This document shows, in pieces, positions 1-13,026 of a DNA stretch of 64,000 nucleotides. Position 1 is the stretch's first letter. Every line of letters begins with the position of its first letter. The stretch comes from Aldrovandia affinis. Its lineage: Eukaryota > Chordata > Actinopteri > Notacanthiformes > Halosauridae. The position numbers and the translations under genes are program-made. The stretch is taken from assembly GCA_029706075.1 (NCBI GenBank), contig JAINUG010000047.1, positions 1,682,675-1,746,674 on the forward strand. Reading direction: 5' to 3'. Below the pieces are notes generated by a model, which was not told the DNA's origin, searched no databases, and saw only the letters and a program-made list of their open reading frames with translations.

Positions 1-331
1 AGGGAGGACAGATTCGGAGCCAGTGGGACAAAACATCTCACTCAAACAATGGCTTATTGAAAACATGTTCACTTCAAGTGAAAAGCTTCTGATACCTGAT
101 GCTACAATGATTACATCCGTAACTGGATACTAAGCTTACCATATGAACCATACATCACTTCATTTTTAATTGTATTTATTTATTATATTCAAAAACATGA
201 TACAACTGCCAACTGTAATTTTTCTTTTAACAACCAGGAAATATGTCCCATTGCCCACCCAAGGATTTTCAAGAACCGTACATATTTCCAATATTACTAC
301 AGGAATGGTAAATTAGAGTCCATATACTCAC

Positions 332-3300
332 CTGTTTAATGCTCTCCGATATGATTCCTCCGTAGGGTTTGTCTGTAAGGTATTTCTGATACACCTCCAC
401 CACCAGCAAAGCGACATCACTGTGCAACGAGGGGGCCAGAGCCAAACAGCCACTCTGCAGAGAAGACCGTGGAAGAAAATACAACAGTTTTTTTTGTTAT
501 GATCAAAGATTAACTTTGTGTTTATGGAAAGTGAGATATACAGTAAGGCCAGATTTACTAAAGGTTTTAGCATGCAGAAAATGTGTTATCTCCAGCAAAA
601 CCAATATTTCTACTGATTTAATTGGTTAAGACAGTGGCTTGTGTGTGCAAAAACCTTTGGTAAAGTTGTCCCATAGTGTGTAACTAATGAAATTACGTAT
701 ATGCTACTATATTAAGAATACCCCTTTCCCACTCCCCTATCCCAAAATGAACCATTATTGTATATATAGTTGTATGAAACTGTAAACTGTAGAATGCCAA
801 ATATGTAAGATGTGGTGTATTTGTTAGGAAGTGTTATTGTATGACAACAGATGACAGCAATAGGTGCTTGAGTCAAAGGATTGATTGGTTGATTGATTGG
901 TTAATAGCCTGGCAAACAGGCTGGCTCCAACGGACATTCACCGGGTGAAAGCCCCAGTTTAGGCCCTCCAATATGATGCAGGCCAGCTTGTTCTCCACTG
1001 CGGACAGGCTGTAGTCCACCAGCCAGCCACGGATTACCCCCACCTCACTGGGGACTGGGCTCCAAAGGTACAGTGGCAACTCTTTGAACAGGTACAGAGA
1101 CACCTGGCAAAAGCACAGGGGAGCGGGGTTAGTGGGGGGCCATCTCTTATTGCAAGCGACTGCAGCCAAGAGCTCATTTGGCTAAATAAATTCTGTTTGA
1201 TTTTCACTGGCTGGAAATGCAATGTAATGCAATGAATATTACATTACATTACCGGGCAAGGAAAATCAAGCAATATTTACTATTTGATGGATATTTAAGG
1301 GGCATTTCACAGCAGTGTGGGAGCTTTCAGGCGGACACACCATGCCCACTTTGTCAATGGTCTCCCGGAGTCGCTCCAGCAGCACTGAGATGATGTGAGG
1401 ATGGGCCGTTGCTATGGCGGCCAGCAGCTCCCGCCCGACCTTGGAGAAGGTCTCCCTCGTGGCCAAGCTGACATAGGACACCTTGGCAGTGAGAGGGAGA
1501 GATGGATGCTCAGAATTTTCATTGGAGCCAGACCAATGACTGGATGTTTAAAGTATATTTTCTTTAAGAATTAACACAGGGCTATAAACGAAGGACAAAC
1601 TTGCTGATGACAGATCCCAAGAGAAACATTTTAAACAGGTCTGGGCTGTTCTGGCGGTACTACAGCTTCTCGTATGCAGTAATAATAGGATATCGGTAAC
1701 ACAGGCTAAATCTAACAAATACAGAATTCACAATGTCTACAGTTAAAATATTACGAGCAATCTTATTACACAGCCCTGGAGCCTGCAAGGTGAAGGACAT
1801 AATAGCTTTGACATCAATCTTACTGCTATTACGCTGTGGTTAGGAAAATGTCATAAATGTCTGTCAAATGTATTTTTCCTTCCATAGCTCAGACAGCAAA
1901 AAATGTTCTTCCATAGCAAAATAAGTTTCACTCATTATTTAGATACCTTATACAATTGTCTGCAATCTTAACAAGTTATGAGTTCTTAAACTCTTATATT
2001 TGATCATTATCATTCCCTTAGTGCAGAGTTAGGGAACCCTGGTCCTGAAGACCCACAGGGTCTGCTGGTTTATGTGTTCAGCCTAAATCAGCAACTAATT
2101 CAGACCCAAGAAACCTTGTGAGGCGAGTTATCTGTGTAATCGGCTGCTTTAATTGAATCAATTAAGTGAGTAACAACGAAAACCAGCACACCCTATGGCT
2201 CTCCAGCACCAGGGTTCCCTACCCCTGCCTTATTGTAAAGTGAAAAATATTCCCTTTGACATGTATACATTGCACAGTCTGTAGGATCCTCGTACCTCGT
2301 ATATCTCCAGCACTATGGTTCTGACAAACTCAGGGTCAGCGTCTGTGCGTTTGGGCTGGGCCATGTGTGCGAAGGCGGTCAGCAGACAGATCCCATCTGA
2401 GCTGTTTATTTCAGAGAGCCAGCGTTCAAACTTCTCCTGGTGCTCGGTCGCTGAAAGCACAAAGACATTTATATCACCCATCACATGAGCACTCCAGTGG
2501 TCCAATATGTGTTAGTTTGTTATTAATTTTGCTGTGACAGTTATTACCAAGTGTATTTATTGTTCACTCCCATTAAGATCTATAAGCACTCAGTATGCCT
2601 CTACTAGAATACATTAATTTACACTACCGGTCAAAAGTTTTAGCAGTTCCAGTCCAGTGAATAACCTGAAATGGTACAAAGGTAAGCGGGAAACTGCTAG
2701 AGGTAATAAAAAAATGTTTTTAAAAAAGTTCAGGTTACCAAAAACGGAAAAATAATGTACATTTCAGAAGGCCCTTTTCAGGGAACAAGTAATGGGTTAA
2801 CGTGGGTTAACAGTCACTCTGTGCAAGTCTCCGACTCTGGATCCAGCAAAAGAGCCCCAGAGCATCACGTGTCCTCCTCCATGTTTGACAGTTGGTATCA
2901 CCACTGAGGAACCATCCTTTTGCCTACTAGACGGCATACAAAAACCTTTCAAAATTTCAAGATTTCAAATTTTGATTAATCGGTCCATAAGACCTTCTTC
3001 CAGTCTTCAGTAGTCCACTGGCGGTGCTTCATGGCCCAGGCAAGCCTCTTTTTCTTATTTTGCCATCTTAGCAATGGCTTTCTTACTGCCACTCAACCTG
3101 CCTATCATGCAAGCTGTTGACTCTCAGAAACTTGTCTTCTGATTTTGTTGTGGCTTTGGGTCTGCCAGACCTCTTCCTGTCAGAGTTTCCTCCAGTTTCC
3201 AAGTGCCTTTTGATGGTGTAGGAAACTACTCAATGCCAAAAAATGTACATTATTTTTCAGTTTTTGGTAACCTAAACTTATATATATATATTTTTTTTAA

Positions 3301-6300
3301 ACCTCTGGCAGTTTACCGCTTACTTTTGTACCATTTCAGGTTATTCACCAGACTTGAACTGCTTAAATTTCTGTAAAAACTGGAAAATGGGGGTGTTCTA
3401 AAACTTTTGACTGCTAGTGTAAGTTGATGCTAGTAACTAATTCACTGGGTGCAGTTTAATCCTGCCCTGTATGGTGATGGCATGCAAATAGTTTAAAAAA
3501 AGGATGTATGTGTACTCTCATTGATCAAGTAGTAAAGCACTTATTTTTGATTCTCATAGACTACTTTTACATGCACACCATATTCCGATTAAGGTCCATA
3601 TTCGGGTTAAGGCAATATTCCGAATAAGGTGTTTACATGCGCCGCAGAATGTTGAGCTACGGGAATATTCCCGTTTACATGTTAATCGGCATATTCCGAA
3701 TAAACCAGCGATGTAGTGCCGCGCAAGGGCTTTCTGGGAACTCAGCTGAATAAATAGGCGCGTTATTTTCCTGCAGTAATTCCCATTTCCACAAAAGGCT
3801 TGAAAATGCTTGCTTTTGCGTTATATTGTGTTATATTTGTCTTCTTAGCACTTCTACATCATAATGTAACAAGAACACTCGTTCTCATTCACATCCTCAA
3901 CCATGGCAGACGAGAACGCGAGGAAATGGCAAATGGAGCTATGGTACTTGCTAATATGCCATTTATGCCAATCAGAACCCCCGGAGACTATGGATGAAAG
4001 TTCGCAGCCAGGACTGGTGGTACAGAGTAGTGATGGTAGAGTTTACGGATGCAGAGTGGAGAGAAAATTTCCGCATGTCGAGACTCATTCAACAAACTGT
4101 GCCGAATGATGGAAAGGGTTATGGAACCTTCCCAAGACACAGTACGTGCGCCTGTGCCACTTCCAATGCGCGTTGCTATCGTTCTGTACAAACTGGCAAG
4201 TTGTGCTGAGTATCGTGTGGTTGAATCAGTTCGGTGTCCACAAGTGTACGGTGAAGAAATGTGTCTGCTTCTTTGAGTTTGTCGCACACCCTTTAAAAAT
4301 ATCGCTATTGCGGTGCTTTCGCCCATCGATGTATTCCATGATATTTAGATCTTTCATGATTTGAATACATAAATTTGTCTCATCCTCGCTCCAGAAGTGA
4401 TTACTTTTCTGAGTGCTTTTCGCCATGTTGCCAAATTGCTAGCTAAAGCTATTGCTATAGCAACCAAGCTAAATTACCCAGATTCCTTGCAAAATGAACA
4501 TGCGCAGACGTAAATTAATATTCCGTTAAGGGCATATTCCGACTAACATGTTTACATGACCCAATAATCGGGTTAATACAGGCATATGCCAGGGGTCTTA
4601 TTCGGGTTTTTAGTAATCCGAATATGATCTTAATCGGGTTATGGCAATCGGGTTAAGGCGTTTACATGACTCATACGTAATCGGAATATTGTCATTATTC
4701 CGATTAATACAGGAATATGGTGTGCATGTAAACGTAGTCATAGATAATCATTGACCCCGTTAGTACCCCCTGGAGCCTGAGAACCCAGTAGTGGGATTCA
4801 GTCAGCCTCACCCCTCAGTCTCTGGATGCAGGTCTCTATGCTCAGGCTGGAGCTGAGTCTGTCCAAACCCTCCGTTTCTGCACACTGCATAATGTAGAAT
4901 ATCTTCCACAGCATGGTGCTGGAGAGTGTCCCGTACGGCATCTCTGACATGAAAAGCCAGATACCGAGCCTGCCGGGTCAAAGCAACACCTGGAGTCAGA
5001 GGAAACTCAAACAACACTCTACTACCACACTCATCCTCTCTTGTGTTTTCAGTGAGTCCAGTGGCTTGGGCCTGTGGATAGGGATTGCATAGAGTCATAG
5101 GTCATTTTGAGTTCAAATCTTGAAAGGCACTCATTCTTAACTGTTCTAATCCAGCAGTACAAATGGAATTATGAACTTGATACAATGTAAACATTGATCA
5201 ACTTTGATCATCTACTGCCGATAAACTAAAATTGAATGTTACAAATAATTCCAAAGACAAGATAAGTAATGTTCCTTCTGTGCTGCCACAGAGCTGAATG
5301 TGGATATAGAGTGTTCATTTGTTCATTTCTACCAGCTCTTTGACAGAACTGTCTCCTACAACCAACATCATCTCAGCCAACACTTTTCATACAGTACTTC
5401 TAACTTCATAACCAATGCAACTCTTTATACCGGTTTCATACCCAACACTTTTAATACCTCTCACTTCATACCCATCACCCTCCCCCAAATTCATACACAT
5501 CTATGTCCCTCTCACCTCTTGGCCCTCAGCACGTGAAGCACGGCCCTGAGGAACAGCTGGTCAAACTCCACCTGCAGCTTCTCCATGGAGAAGGACTGCT
5601 CCTGCACTGTGGACCTGGCCACTCCAGTCAGGCTGACGTACTGGGCCCAGTGATCACTCACGTAACACAAGGTCATCCTGCGACAAAGGAGTTCCAGTAT
5701 TGGCACTGAAAGCCTTTTTCAGATCTCACACAAAGCCAGTTAAAAGGCACATTATGTAGTTTGATGATGCAATACAATATAAGTGAGGGAAAGTATTCGG
5801 ACGGACATACTGAGCATCAGCTGTAAGGTCTAAAGGGCCAGCACTAAAACACCCGATTAATTAAATCAGGTATTTTAGTGCTGGGCTACAACAAAGGCCT
5901 GCACCCACACCGGCCCTTCTCAGATAAGATAAGACACCCCTACTGACGTGGTATGTGTTTAGTATTTCTTAACCTTTTCAACAAAAGTAAAAAAATAAAA
6001 TCAAGCTCCAAATGAATGAACATGAGTTTTAAGAGTAAACCCGAGAAGAGCAAGCCTTTTTTCCTGTAATCAAGACAAGCCAACCTGATCATGTGACCAA
6101 TTCGCTTCACAAACTGTCTGTAGCGGGCCCTGTTGTATGTCTGCAGGCCCACAGCCAAAAGCTCCACAAGCGATGAGGCAAAAGCAAAGATCTTCATCAT
6201 CTTCTGGCTGGTAGTGGCCTGAGGCTGGTAGCTACCTGAGCCAAGAGGGGAACAGTTAGTTATGTTTCCATAAATATATGCTGACATTTATGATCACTGA

Positions 6301-9300
6301 CAGATACAATTCCAAGACCAGCTTGACTGTAGCGACCTGAAGTTGCATTGTTATGGCCAGCTTAGTAAAAGTGTCAGCTGAGTAAATATTGCAAAAACAG
6401 TCCTCAACATGATCACACAAAAATATACCAGAGACTGTTTATCACTTTGAAGACAATATACTACATGTTCCTTTTATCTGAAGTGTTATGGTCAACATTC
6501 AGTTATGGTTGTTGAACCACAAGAAGATTCTCGTGATGGAATTTTTGGGGTAGGGACAGTGTGTTTCATGTGAAGCACAGAGTCATCCTGGATGGTGATC
6601 CAGGCATTTTTGGTGATACCTTTGGAAGTCATCCCTAACAGATACTTGAAGAGCTCATCAAAAGGGAACTGGGAGAAGAGAGTGATGAGGTCATCCTCTG
6701 ACAGAAGCAGCCAGCTTGTCTCTGGGTCCTCATCCTGATAGGGAACAGTTCATACAGATCCCAGTGTGAGGGGTTAAGTACTTACATCTGTAAGTATTGA
6801 GTGTACATGCACACATGAATCATCAAATGAAAGATCATTCTTAATAAATTGAAAATAAAAATCGCAGTGAACCCAACATTATAACAAATAAATCTAATGC
6901 ATATGTAACTAAAATCAACAGTTTAAGGAATTTGACTCGAGTCTTTCAGTTTCACAGGTTCTGTGAGACTGACTGAAGGTGCCCCAGATTCCCACCTCTT
7001 CCCCACCCTCGTCCACCAGGGTCCAGTTCCCCGACTCGGGTCCGGACCGGCCGCTGGAGCTGCTCTTGGTCTCACAGGGCTTCATGTGGCACAGAAAGTC
7101 ATCCCGGTTCCTTGGGTCCAAACATCACAAATGACACATGCCGATAAGATTCCACAACATGCACAGTATCTCTTATGAAACCTCCTGTGATGTTCCTCAC
7201 CTTACTGGAGAAATCAGTATGGCCAGAGCCTGCATGAAGTGATACACTCCAGAGGGATTATCCAAGACTTTGATCTGGAAAAAATATATATATTTAAATG
7301 GATCATTATGGTAATATTGCTATAATGCACCCTCCAGATTTTTTTGCAAGCCTTTATTTAGCAAACCAGGACCAATTTATACAATTCTTGGTGCTTGCTA
7401 TATTTTATTGCAGGCATTTGTAATTCTAAGATAATTTAAGGCCTATGATTTGTACATTCTGTTGCATCTCAATGTGCTTAAATTTCAATAAGTTCATACT
7501 GACACAACCAGCCTTATATTTTGCAGTAACATTCTTAGAAGTAATACCACTATACCACTGGCACTATTACCACTAATGCCATACCATTGAAAGATGCCAT
7601 ACCTGTAGGAATGGCACAGCCCACTTCCCTACCCCTGCTGGACAGCACAAGAGATGGTTGAGGAGATACAGGTGGTCCCCAGCTGAGCCCACTCTGTGCA
7701 GGACAGAAACCTGAAAGCATACGCCATCATATTCAATAAAGAAATAAAAAAAGAATCAGGACATTGTTTGCCATAGTAAATGCCTATGGATTACACTAAG
7801 GATTGTGGAAAGCAAGAATGTTAAGTATAGGCTCAAAACATATGTATTAGTCAGTGGAGAGTTACAATTTGATATCTAAATAAATCTGTAACTACACAAA
7901 TTCTGTGAATATTTTGAGAATCATGAACCTCTGAGGAAATCATGCTTAATGTTAAACATGTGGCCGACAACTAAATAAACAAGAAATGTGTATATGAGAA
8001 ACAAGAATAGCACAAAAACAAACGTACAACCTCTGCAAAGGAAAGTCAGATGACAGCAAAAATGTGTCTGATTTTGCTTTCTGTTTCAGATAGGTTTCCT
8101 CATCTTTAGAATATAGAAAAATGCTCCCTGAAAATTCCTGTCATTCAACGTGCGTGCAATCACTCAGTACGGCCAAGTGATCACACCTCACAGACAAGAT
8201 GTCGGCTGCTAAAGTGAGTGGGTGCTGCATGCAGGCATTGAACAAATAAGAGGTACGTTGCATTTATATCTTTATACAGATTACTTGCATGCATTACTAC
8301 ACTGTGCTCAACAGCCACGATATGTTTGTGTAATTTGTAAATGTTAATTTATCTACAATTTAAGTAGGTCCCTGGTTATGTTGCCTTAGTTGTCTTAGCT
8401 AACATAGAGGAACCTTAGGGCTCATTATTCATATTCAGTAATACTGTGAGCCACCGGCCCGGTTGTATTACCAGTCTCTGCAGCCACAGGTGGACGTCAG
8501 CCTGGAACTGAGAGTCATCCAGGACTCTGCGCGTGAAGCTGAAGAGCACACTGATGCTCTCCTTCAGGGGCTGGAGGGAAGACAGCTGTGCCTTCATATT
8601 AGGGCATTCTGGAAAAATCAAAATAAAGAGAGCACATGGGGACATGCACATAATCAACATTGAGGGGTGTGAATCAAGATGAGTTAGTAATAATTGACTA
8701 CAATTATGGAACAGATCACTTTGCCTCAATGACTTCAGTGAAAGTACTGAAATACATACAGTACATCCAGGTGAAAGTTAGCAGATGAGAACCTGTACTC
8801 TCAAGTAAATTAATGATATCAATACTGAAGGTATGCAGTGTAAAAACAAGTATGATTCGAGAGAAACTGAAACTGCCTCTGCGAACACCCTGACTCACCT
8901 GTGCTGGAGTCCAAGATGGCCACCCTTTTGGTGGTCTGGTTGCTGCTGAGCAGGTGGTAGAGGTAGGACTCCACTTGCAGACGGGACAGTATGGTAGTGT
9001 AGGAGTGCAGGGCCGCAGTCTGGTGCAGCAGCTCAGCCTTGGCCTCAAAGAGGTGCCGCAGCTCAGCCACCACCGCCTCGTTCAGCACCACCTGCTGGAA
9101 GCGGTGGTAGCCGCACACCTTGGCCTGGTCCACACACACGCCCTGTGTGGCAGAGGGATGAAAATTTAGAACAGAGCACTACAGAGATTTTCCATAGAAG
9201 GAGAAGTTCCACTTATGCTTGATGATAATGGGAGACTGGCTGGAGTACTGTGGCAATTAGGGAACTGGACTTGAAGAGGTGATTGTAGATTCAACTGAGC

Positions 9301-11475
9301 ATTGGGACCTCAGTATTGGATGCTGGAGCAAGTTACACTAAATTGCGAGTAATATCGAGCTAAATAAATGTATGATGAATAAAGTTCAAGTCATATAAAT
9401 CAGCTAAAAAATGGTGTTCGCAATGCAAATGAATGATGTTATATCAGTAACAACACCATGGAAAGCCAACTAGGTCAAGTCATATATATCCAATATGTGT
9501 GGATGTGTGTGTGGGAATTGTATTTTTTCAGAAGGGTCCGACCCTTAGTGGACAGACGCAACCCCATGTTGGTCTCGTTGGACATTCCAGGAGCCCCCAT
9601 TATTCCGCGGCCCTCACCTGAAGGGTGAGCTGCTCATCCCTGAAGCTCCAGAGCCGGTTCTGGGTACTCTTGCAGTCAGAGTTGGTGGCCTGCAGCTCAG
9701 TCTGGGCCTGGGTCAGCTGCTTGCGGCAACGCCAGTAGTGCAGGAGCAGCTCGTGGAGCTCGTGGCCGTCCTGGTGGGCTAGGCTCTGGAACTCAGAGGC
9801 ATGGTGCTCCACATTCTCCAGCCAGGAGCCCGGCTCCCACAGCCGCAGCTGCTCGCGGGTGAAGGCCTGCACGGCTGGGCACGTCTTGGGCAGCTCTGGG
9901 TACAGCCTCTGCTGGGCCTTCTCTGGCTTCACCAGGTCCACGGGCACCAGGCTGGGCGGCGAGGACTCTTGCTCCGCCAAGGGAAGGATGGCCGGGGCCC
10001 TTGGCTCAGGATCGTTCAGCGCCACACCAATCTTCGGGACCTGCATGAGGGAGGTGTCCACCAGTTCGGAGCCACCGGAGCACTGGTCCTCCACCACCAG
10101 ATGCTGGGGCTCCAAAGAGGTGGCGGAGAGGGTGGGGTACAGTCGAGGGACACCGCTGGCTTCAGGTGCGTTCTCAAGAAGGGGAAGCTTGGGACCTGAG
10201 GCCTTCTCCTCATGGAGTTCCAGCTGTGGCAACTTGGGTTGGTCCTCCTTGATGTCATCATCTTCCTGTGCCTGTCTGTCTGATGCGCTGTCCTTGTACT
10301 GAAGTAAATCCGCTTTGCTGGAGAGAATTTCCCTGTTTTCTTCCTCTCCCTCCTCTCCAGCTGGGTTTAATAACTGCTGTGGGGTGTGCAGCGGACCCCC
10401 TGGCTCCGTGGCGGGTCCGTTGATCGTGATCGGGATGTCAGTGAAGTCATCACTGGGCTGGGGGTCACTTTTCTCCCTGAGGGGCGGACACAGGGGCTCC
10501 AGCTCTTGGCAAAGACATAGAGGAAGGGGTTCCTCCTCATGGCCAAGAGGAGCTGGCTGCACTGTTCTCTTTACACCTACAAACTTTTTGTCCTGGAAAT
10601 AAAAAAGTTTAACTTATTTGTAATAGAAAATAGAGAGAATGTTTCACTGGAGGTTCAAAGATATCTATGGGTATCAAACAAAGATTATTTGCAATTGGAT
10701 ACATCCTTTAAGCTAAACAAAAACAACCAACAGCATATAAAAACTGTATGCTGTAATAAGTAAGCTACCCAGACGGAGGTCACAGAGGTTGTTTTTCAAG
10801 TTTCAAGACAATCTGTTGTCTGTCAACGTTTAACATTTGGCCTACTTTCTAACCACAACTGACAAACACAGCGCTGATTAAAAGATTCCACATTGTTAGA
10901 AAAAGCAAAGCACTGAAATAAGTAGACTACAGATTTATCGACAGCCAGTTAATGATAATTAGACATTTCATAATCTATCTGAAGACAGTCCTTATCTACA
11001 CTCAGGCCATTTGGACAATATATGATATAACATATTCAAACACTGTTTTTTAAAAAGTTATCCTCCAACAAAACTTCAAAATATTCCACTTTTTATATAT
11101 TCCAACTGTTTTTGTGCAATGTTGTTTTTTCATTAGCTAAAAAAAAAAAAAAAAAGAGCCCATAATGCTCATCAGATAAAATTCCACCTTGTACTGAAAC
11201 ATTGTCCTTTGCTGTTAATAAATAAACTTATTTGGGGTAAATTAACACAACATGCATACACTATTTCAATGCACTTCCCTCTGGCCAGCACCTAACAAAA
11301 TTATTGGTGTATGGTTTCTTTTTATTTTATTGAGCTATTTACCATTTAAAACTGAACTGAATCATTCCAATTTCCCTTAAATAGATACATATGCAAACCG
11401 TTATCAGACTGGTTTTACCTGAGACTTCTGGCTGTGCTTTGACTTGGTTTTCTTTGGTCTCACAGCTTCTGCCAT
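332..11475 (-). CDS. epg5: EPG5 (ectopic P-granules 5 homolog), first 15 coding exons
   Basis: EPG5 is a large Rab7 effector that tethers autophagosomes to late endosomes/lysosomes. The coding exons read, in order, 11475-11419, 10592-9618, 9142-8899, 8608-8472, 7710-7603, 7274-7201, 7110-6996, 6734-6620, 6235-6085, 5677-5516, 4969-4812, 2450-2296, 1481-1341, 1103-942 and 454-332. All have AG/GT borders and phases that join without a break, giving about 959 codons of a protein of about 2,580 in human. Diagnostic stretches match human EPG5: MAEAVRPK start, [46 protein letters not shown] and FSKVGREL. The pair [10 protein letters not shown] (exon 7) and SWLLLSEDD (exon 8) matches the region of LC3-interacting motifs described for human EPG5. 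Exon 1 codes only 19 residues; exon 2 codes 325, rich in acidic residues and proline and poorly conserved up to its last 90 residues. Exons 7 and 13 use AAG acceptors. No break is seen; the gene continues past the left edge. Confidence 0.96.
2024..2227. mobile_element. hAT-type MITE in EPG5 intron
   Basis: A 204-bp non-autonomous element with terminal inverted repeats: the left end reads CAGAGTTAGGGAACCCTGG and the right end, reversed, CAGGGGTAGGGAACCCTGG. It is flanked by a near-identical 8-bp duplication, CCTTAGTG on the left and CCTTATTG on the right. Eight-base duplications and CAG...CTG ends are typical of hAT elements. No coding content. It lies in the intron between EPG5 exons 12 and 13. 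Confidence 0.8.
2622..3419 (-). mobile_element. Tc1/mariner remnant in EPG5 intron
   Basis: The ends are inverted repeats of the type CACTACCGGTCAAAAGTTTTA, flanked by TA on both sides (2620-2621 and 3420-3421), the Tc1/mariner signature. The minus strand still reads decayed Tc1 transposase around the second catalytic region, for example [12 protein letters not shown]. At about 0.8 kb it is half the length of a full Tc1 element and cannot be autonomous. A related copy is at 50249-51115. Confidence 0.85.
3559..4739. mobile_element. PIF/Harbinger element, internally deleted
   Basis: An 1,181-bp element with inverted ends GACTAC(G/T)TTTACATGCACACC and a 3-bp target duplication ATA (3556-3558 and 4740-4742). 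The plus strand (about 3903-4270) encodes, across frame breaks, the N-terminal part of a HARBI1-like transposase, with WRENFRMSR and [18 protein letters not shown], a helix-turn-helix-like stretch. The minus strand (4426-4226) encodes the start of the companion Myb/SANT-like protein ([18 protein letters not shown]). The catalytic C-terminal region of the transposase is missing, so the copy is non-autonomous. It sits in the intron between EPG5 exons 11 and 12. Confidence 0.85.
5835..5940. mobile_element. hAT-type MITE fragment
   Basis: About 105 bp matching the right half of the MITE at 32572-32776: it shares the palindromic core around CAGCACTAAAACACC and the right-end block GCCTGCACCCACACC followed by TTCTCAGATAAGAT. 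The left terminus is absent. It lies in the intron between EPG5 exons 9 and 10. Confidence 0.65.
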
Positions 11476-11530
11476 CTCTGGGCAAATATTCTCATGACAG
11501 CTCCAAGTCCAATGTGTCAGATCATTCTTC

Positions 11531-11538
11531 TGACGTCA
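11531..11538. promoter_or_regulatory. CRE/ATF palindrome upstream of EPG5 start codon
   Basis: The palindrome TGACGTCA, the full CREB/ATF consensus, lies 56-63 bases upstream of the EPG5 ATG (11475) and only six bases from the assembly gap. No splice acceptor was noticed between it and the ATG, so it should lie in the core promoter or 5' UTR. The transcription start is not visible, so use of the site is inference. Confidence 0.45.
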
Positions 11539-11543
11539 GAATG

Positions 11544-11643
11544 NNNNNNNNNNNNNNNNNNNNNNNNNNNNNNNNNNNNNNNNNNNNNNNNNNNNNNNNN
11601 NNNNNNNNNNNNNNNNNNNNNNNNNNNNNNNNNNNNNNNNNNN
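11544..11643. other. Assembly gap of 100 N
   Basis: A run of exactly 100 undetermined bases, the usual placeholder for a gap of unknown size. It falls just upstream of the first coding exon of EPG5, so part of the 5' UTR or promoter may be missing. Confidence 0.99.
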
Positions 11644-12236
11644 TTAGCTAGCTAGATTCAATAGACAGATAGATAGCATATGCTGGTGTTATCACAAGAC
11701 ACCAGCAGGACATACAATATAAATATAAATATATATATTGATTTAACACACTAGTGACTACCTTGCTATAGCGTGCTTCTTTGCCGAAGCTAAAGTAACG
11801 ACCTAGTCTCGTTGTCAGGATGTCCAGCTATCTAAGTAACTAGCAAACGGGTAGCTGGCCTCAGTTTTCCCGAAATGTAGTAGCGTTAGCTAGCTAACAA
11901 ACGTTAAAGACAAACCATTATTATGTCAGTCATTTAAAATGCAGTCACTGAACATAAAGCTTCTTGCTAACAAAACATGATAACCACCATACCGAATATA
12001 GTTCAAGCAACTGTGGATAGTTTGCACCTAGATCCTTCTAGTTTGTCACCTGCCATTATGTTTGTTTTGTTTTGTTCCAGGAACTCTATCGCAATTAAGG
12101 TCACATGACGAGTGGTGTCCGCCCCAGTCTTTCTCTTTATACGGGAAGCGAGAAGGGTCATACAAGAGAAAACACGGTTTCGGGATGAAAAGACAGTTTG
12201 TCATTTCGGCTTTACTACTACACAACTGTGCCTGAA

Positions 12237-12320
12237 TACATGTTCTAATATTACATATTTGATACATATAAGTACACAATCATACTTATATGTATCAAAT
12301 ATGTAATATTAGAACATGTA
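12237..12320. repeat. Perfect 38-bp inverted repeat, 8-base loop
   Basis: Positions 12237-12274 and 12283-12320 are exact reverse complements, separated by CACAATCA. The arms are AT-rich. The hairpin lies about 0.8 kb upstream of the EPG5 start codon and just before the duplicated block at 12374. No flanking duplication or known element end was recognised. Confidence 0.95.
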
Positions 12321-12582
12321 CTATCATTATCTAATTATATCTAATTACAGCAACTTAGAGAACATTTACTGAAGTGTAGCTACATTTCCTAAGGAAAAAA
12401 ATGTAAAGACCAGTTACTGTATCTATACATCAGTTTTTTTCTCCCTTACAACAAAATATATTTTGTGGCTAGAAAGTGCATTTCATATTGATAATGTATT
12501 TTGATGAACATTATGAAGAGGACTTCCCTGTGGAGGATATATCTTTGAAAAAAGAGATGACTGACTGTCTCTTAAAATTGTT

Positions 12583-12912
12583 ATTTTTCTTTTCTTTTCA
12601 GATTTTATCCCATTTTTCTCCCAGTTTGGTAGCCAATTACACCCGCTATTTTCAGGTCAATCCCTACCTTGTAGCTAGCTGCCGTAGCCCTGTGACCAGT
12701 AGTGACAAAGGCGAAGTATCGTCTCCTCCATGATGGCAATCGTCATGTTGTCGACTGTAACTCCGGCACCCCAGAGCCACTCCTGTGTGCAGCGAACGTC
12801 TTGTCGGCTTCCTCCCCTCCCTGGGATGACAGCCAATTGCCGCCCGGTGGAATCGAACCCCGGTCGCCATGGCCAGTGTCAGACGTTGAAACCAATAGAC
12901 CATGGGAGGCCT
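12583..12912 (-). mobile_element. tRNA-derived SINE (Glu-like head), intact copy
   Basis: Read on the minus strand, the head resembles a tRNA with an A-box-like TGGTCTATTGG and the B box GGTTCGATTCC, closest by eye to tRNA-Glu. A unique body follows, then the tail ATTGGCTACCAAACTGGGAG and an A-rich run. Flanks share an imperfect duplication (GACTGACTGTCTCTTAA / GACTGACTCTTTAA). The tail is shared with the SINEs at 33161 and 52636, which have different heads. Confidence 0.8.
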
Positions 12913-13026
12913 CTGGACTGACTCTTTAAGAAACTATAGCACCTGCAGTTGAAAAGAACCAACCACAAAGAATCCTCCTGAAACATTACAGTACGGTGAC
13001 ATGTTGATTTGTTATTTTTATCTCAG

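Noticed and set aside
9801-10302. Open frames of 130-150 codons on the plus strand
   Set aside because: They mirror the large GC-rich EPG5 exon 2 and show no protein similarity.
12237-12320. A microRNA precursor
   Set aside because: The 38-bp stem is perfect and the loop is only 8 bases, unlike usual precursors with bulges; no conserved seed was recognised.
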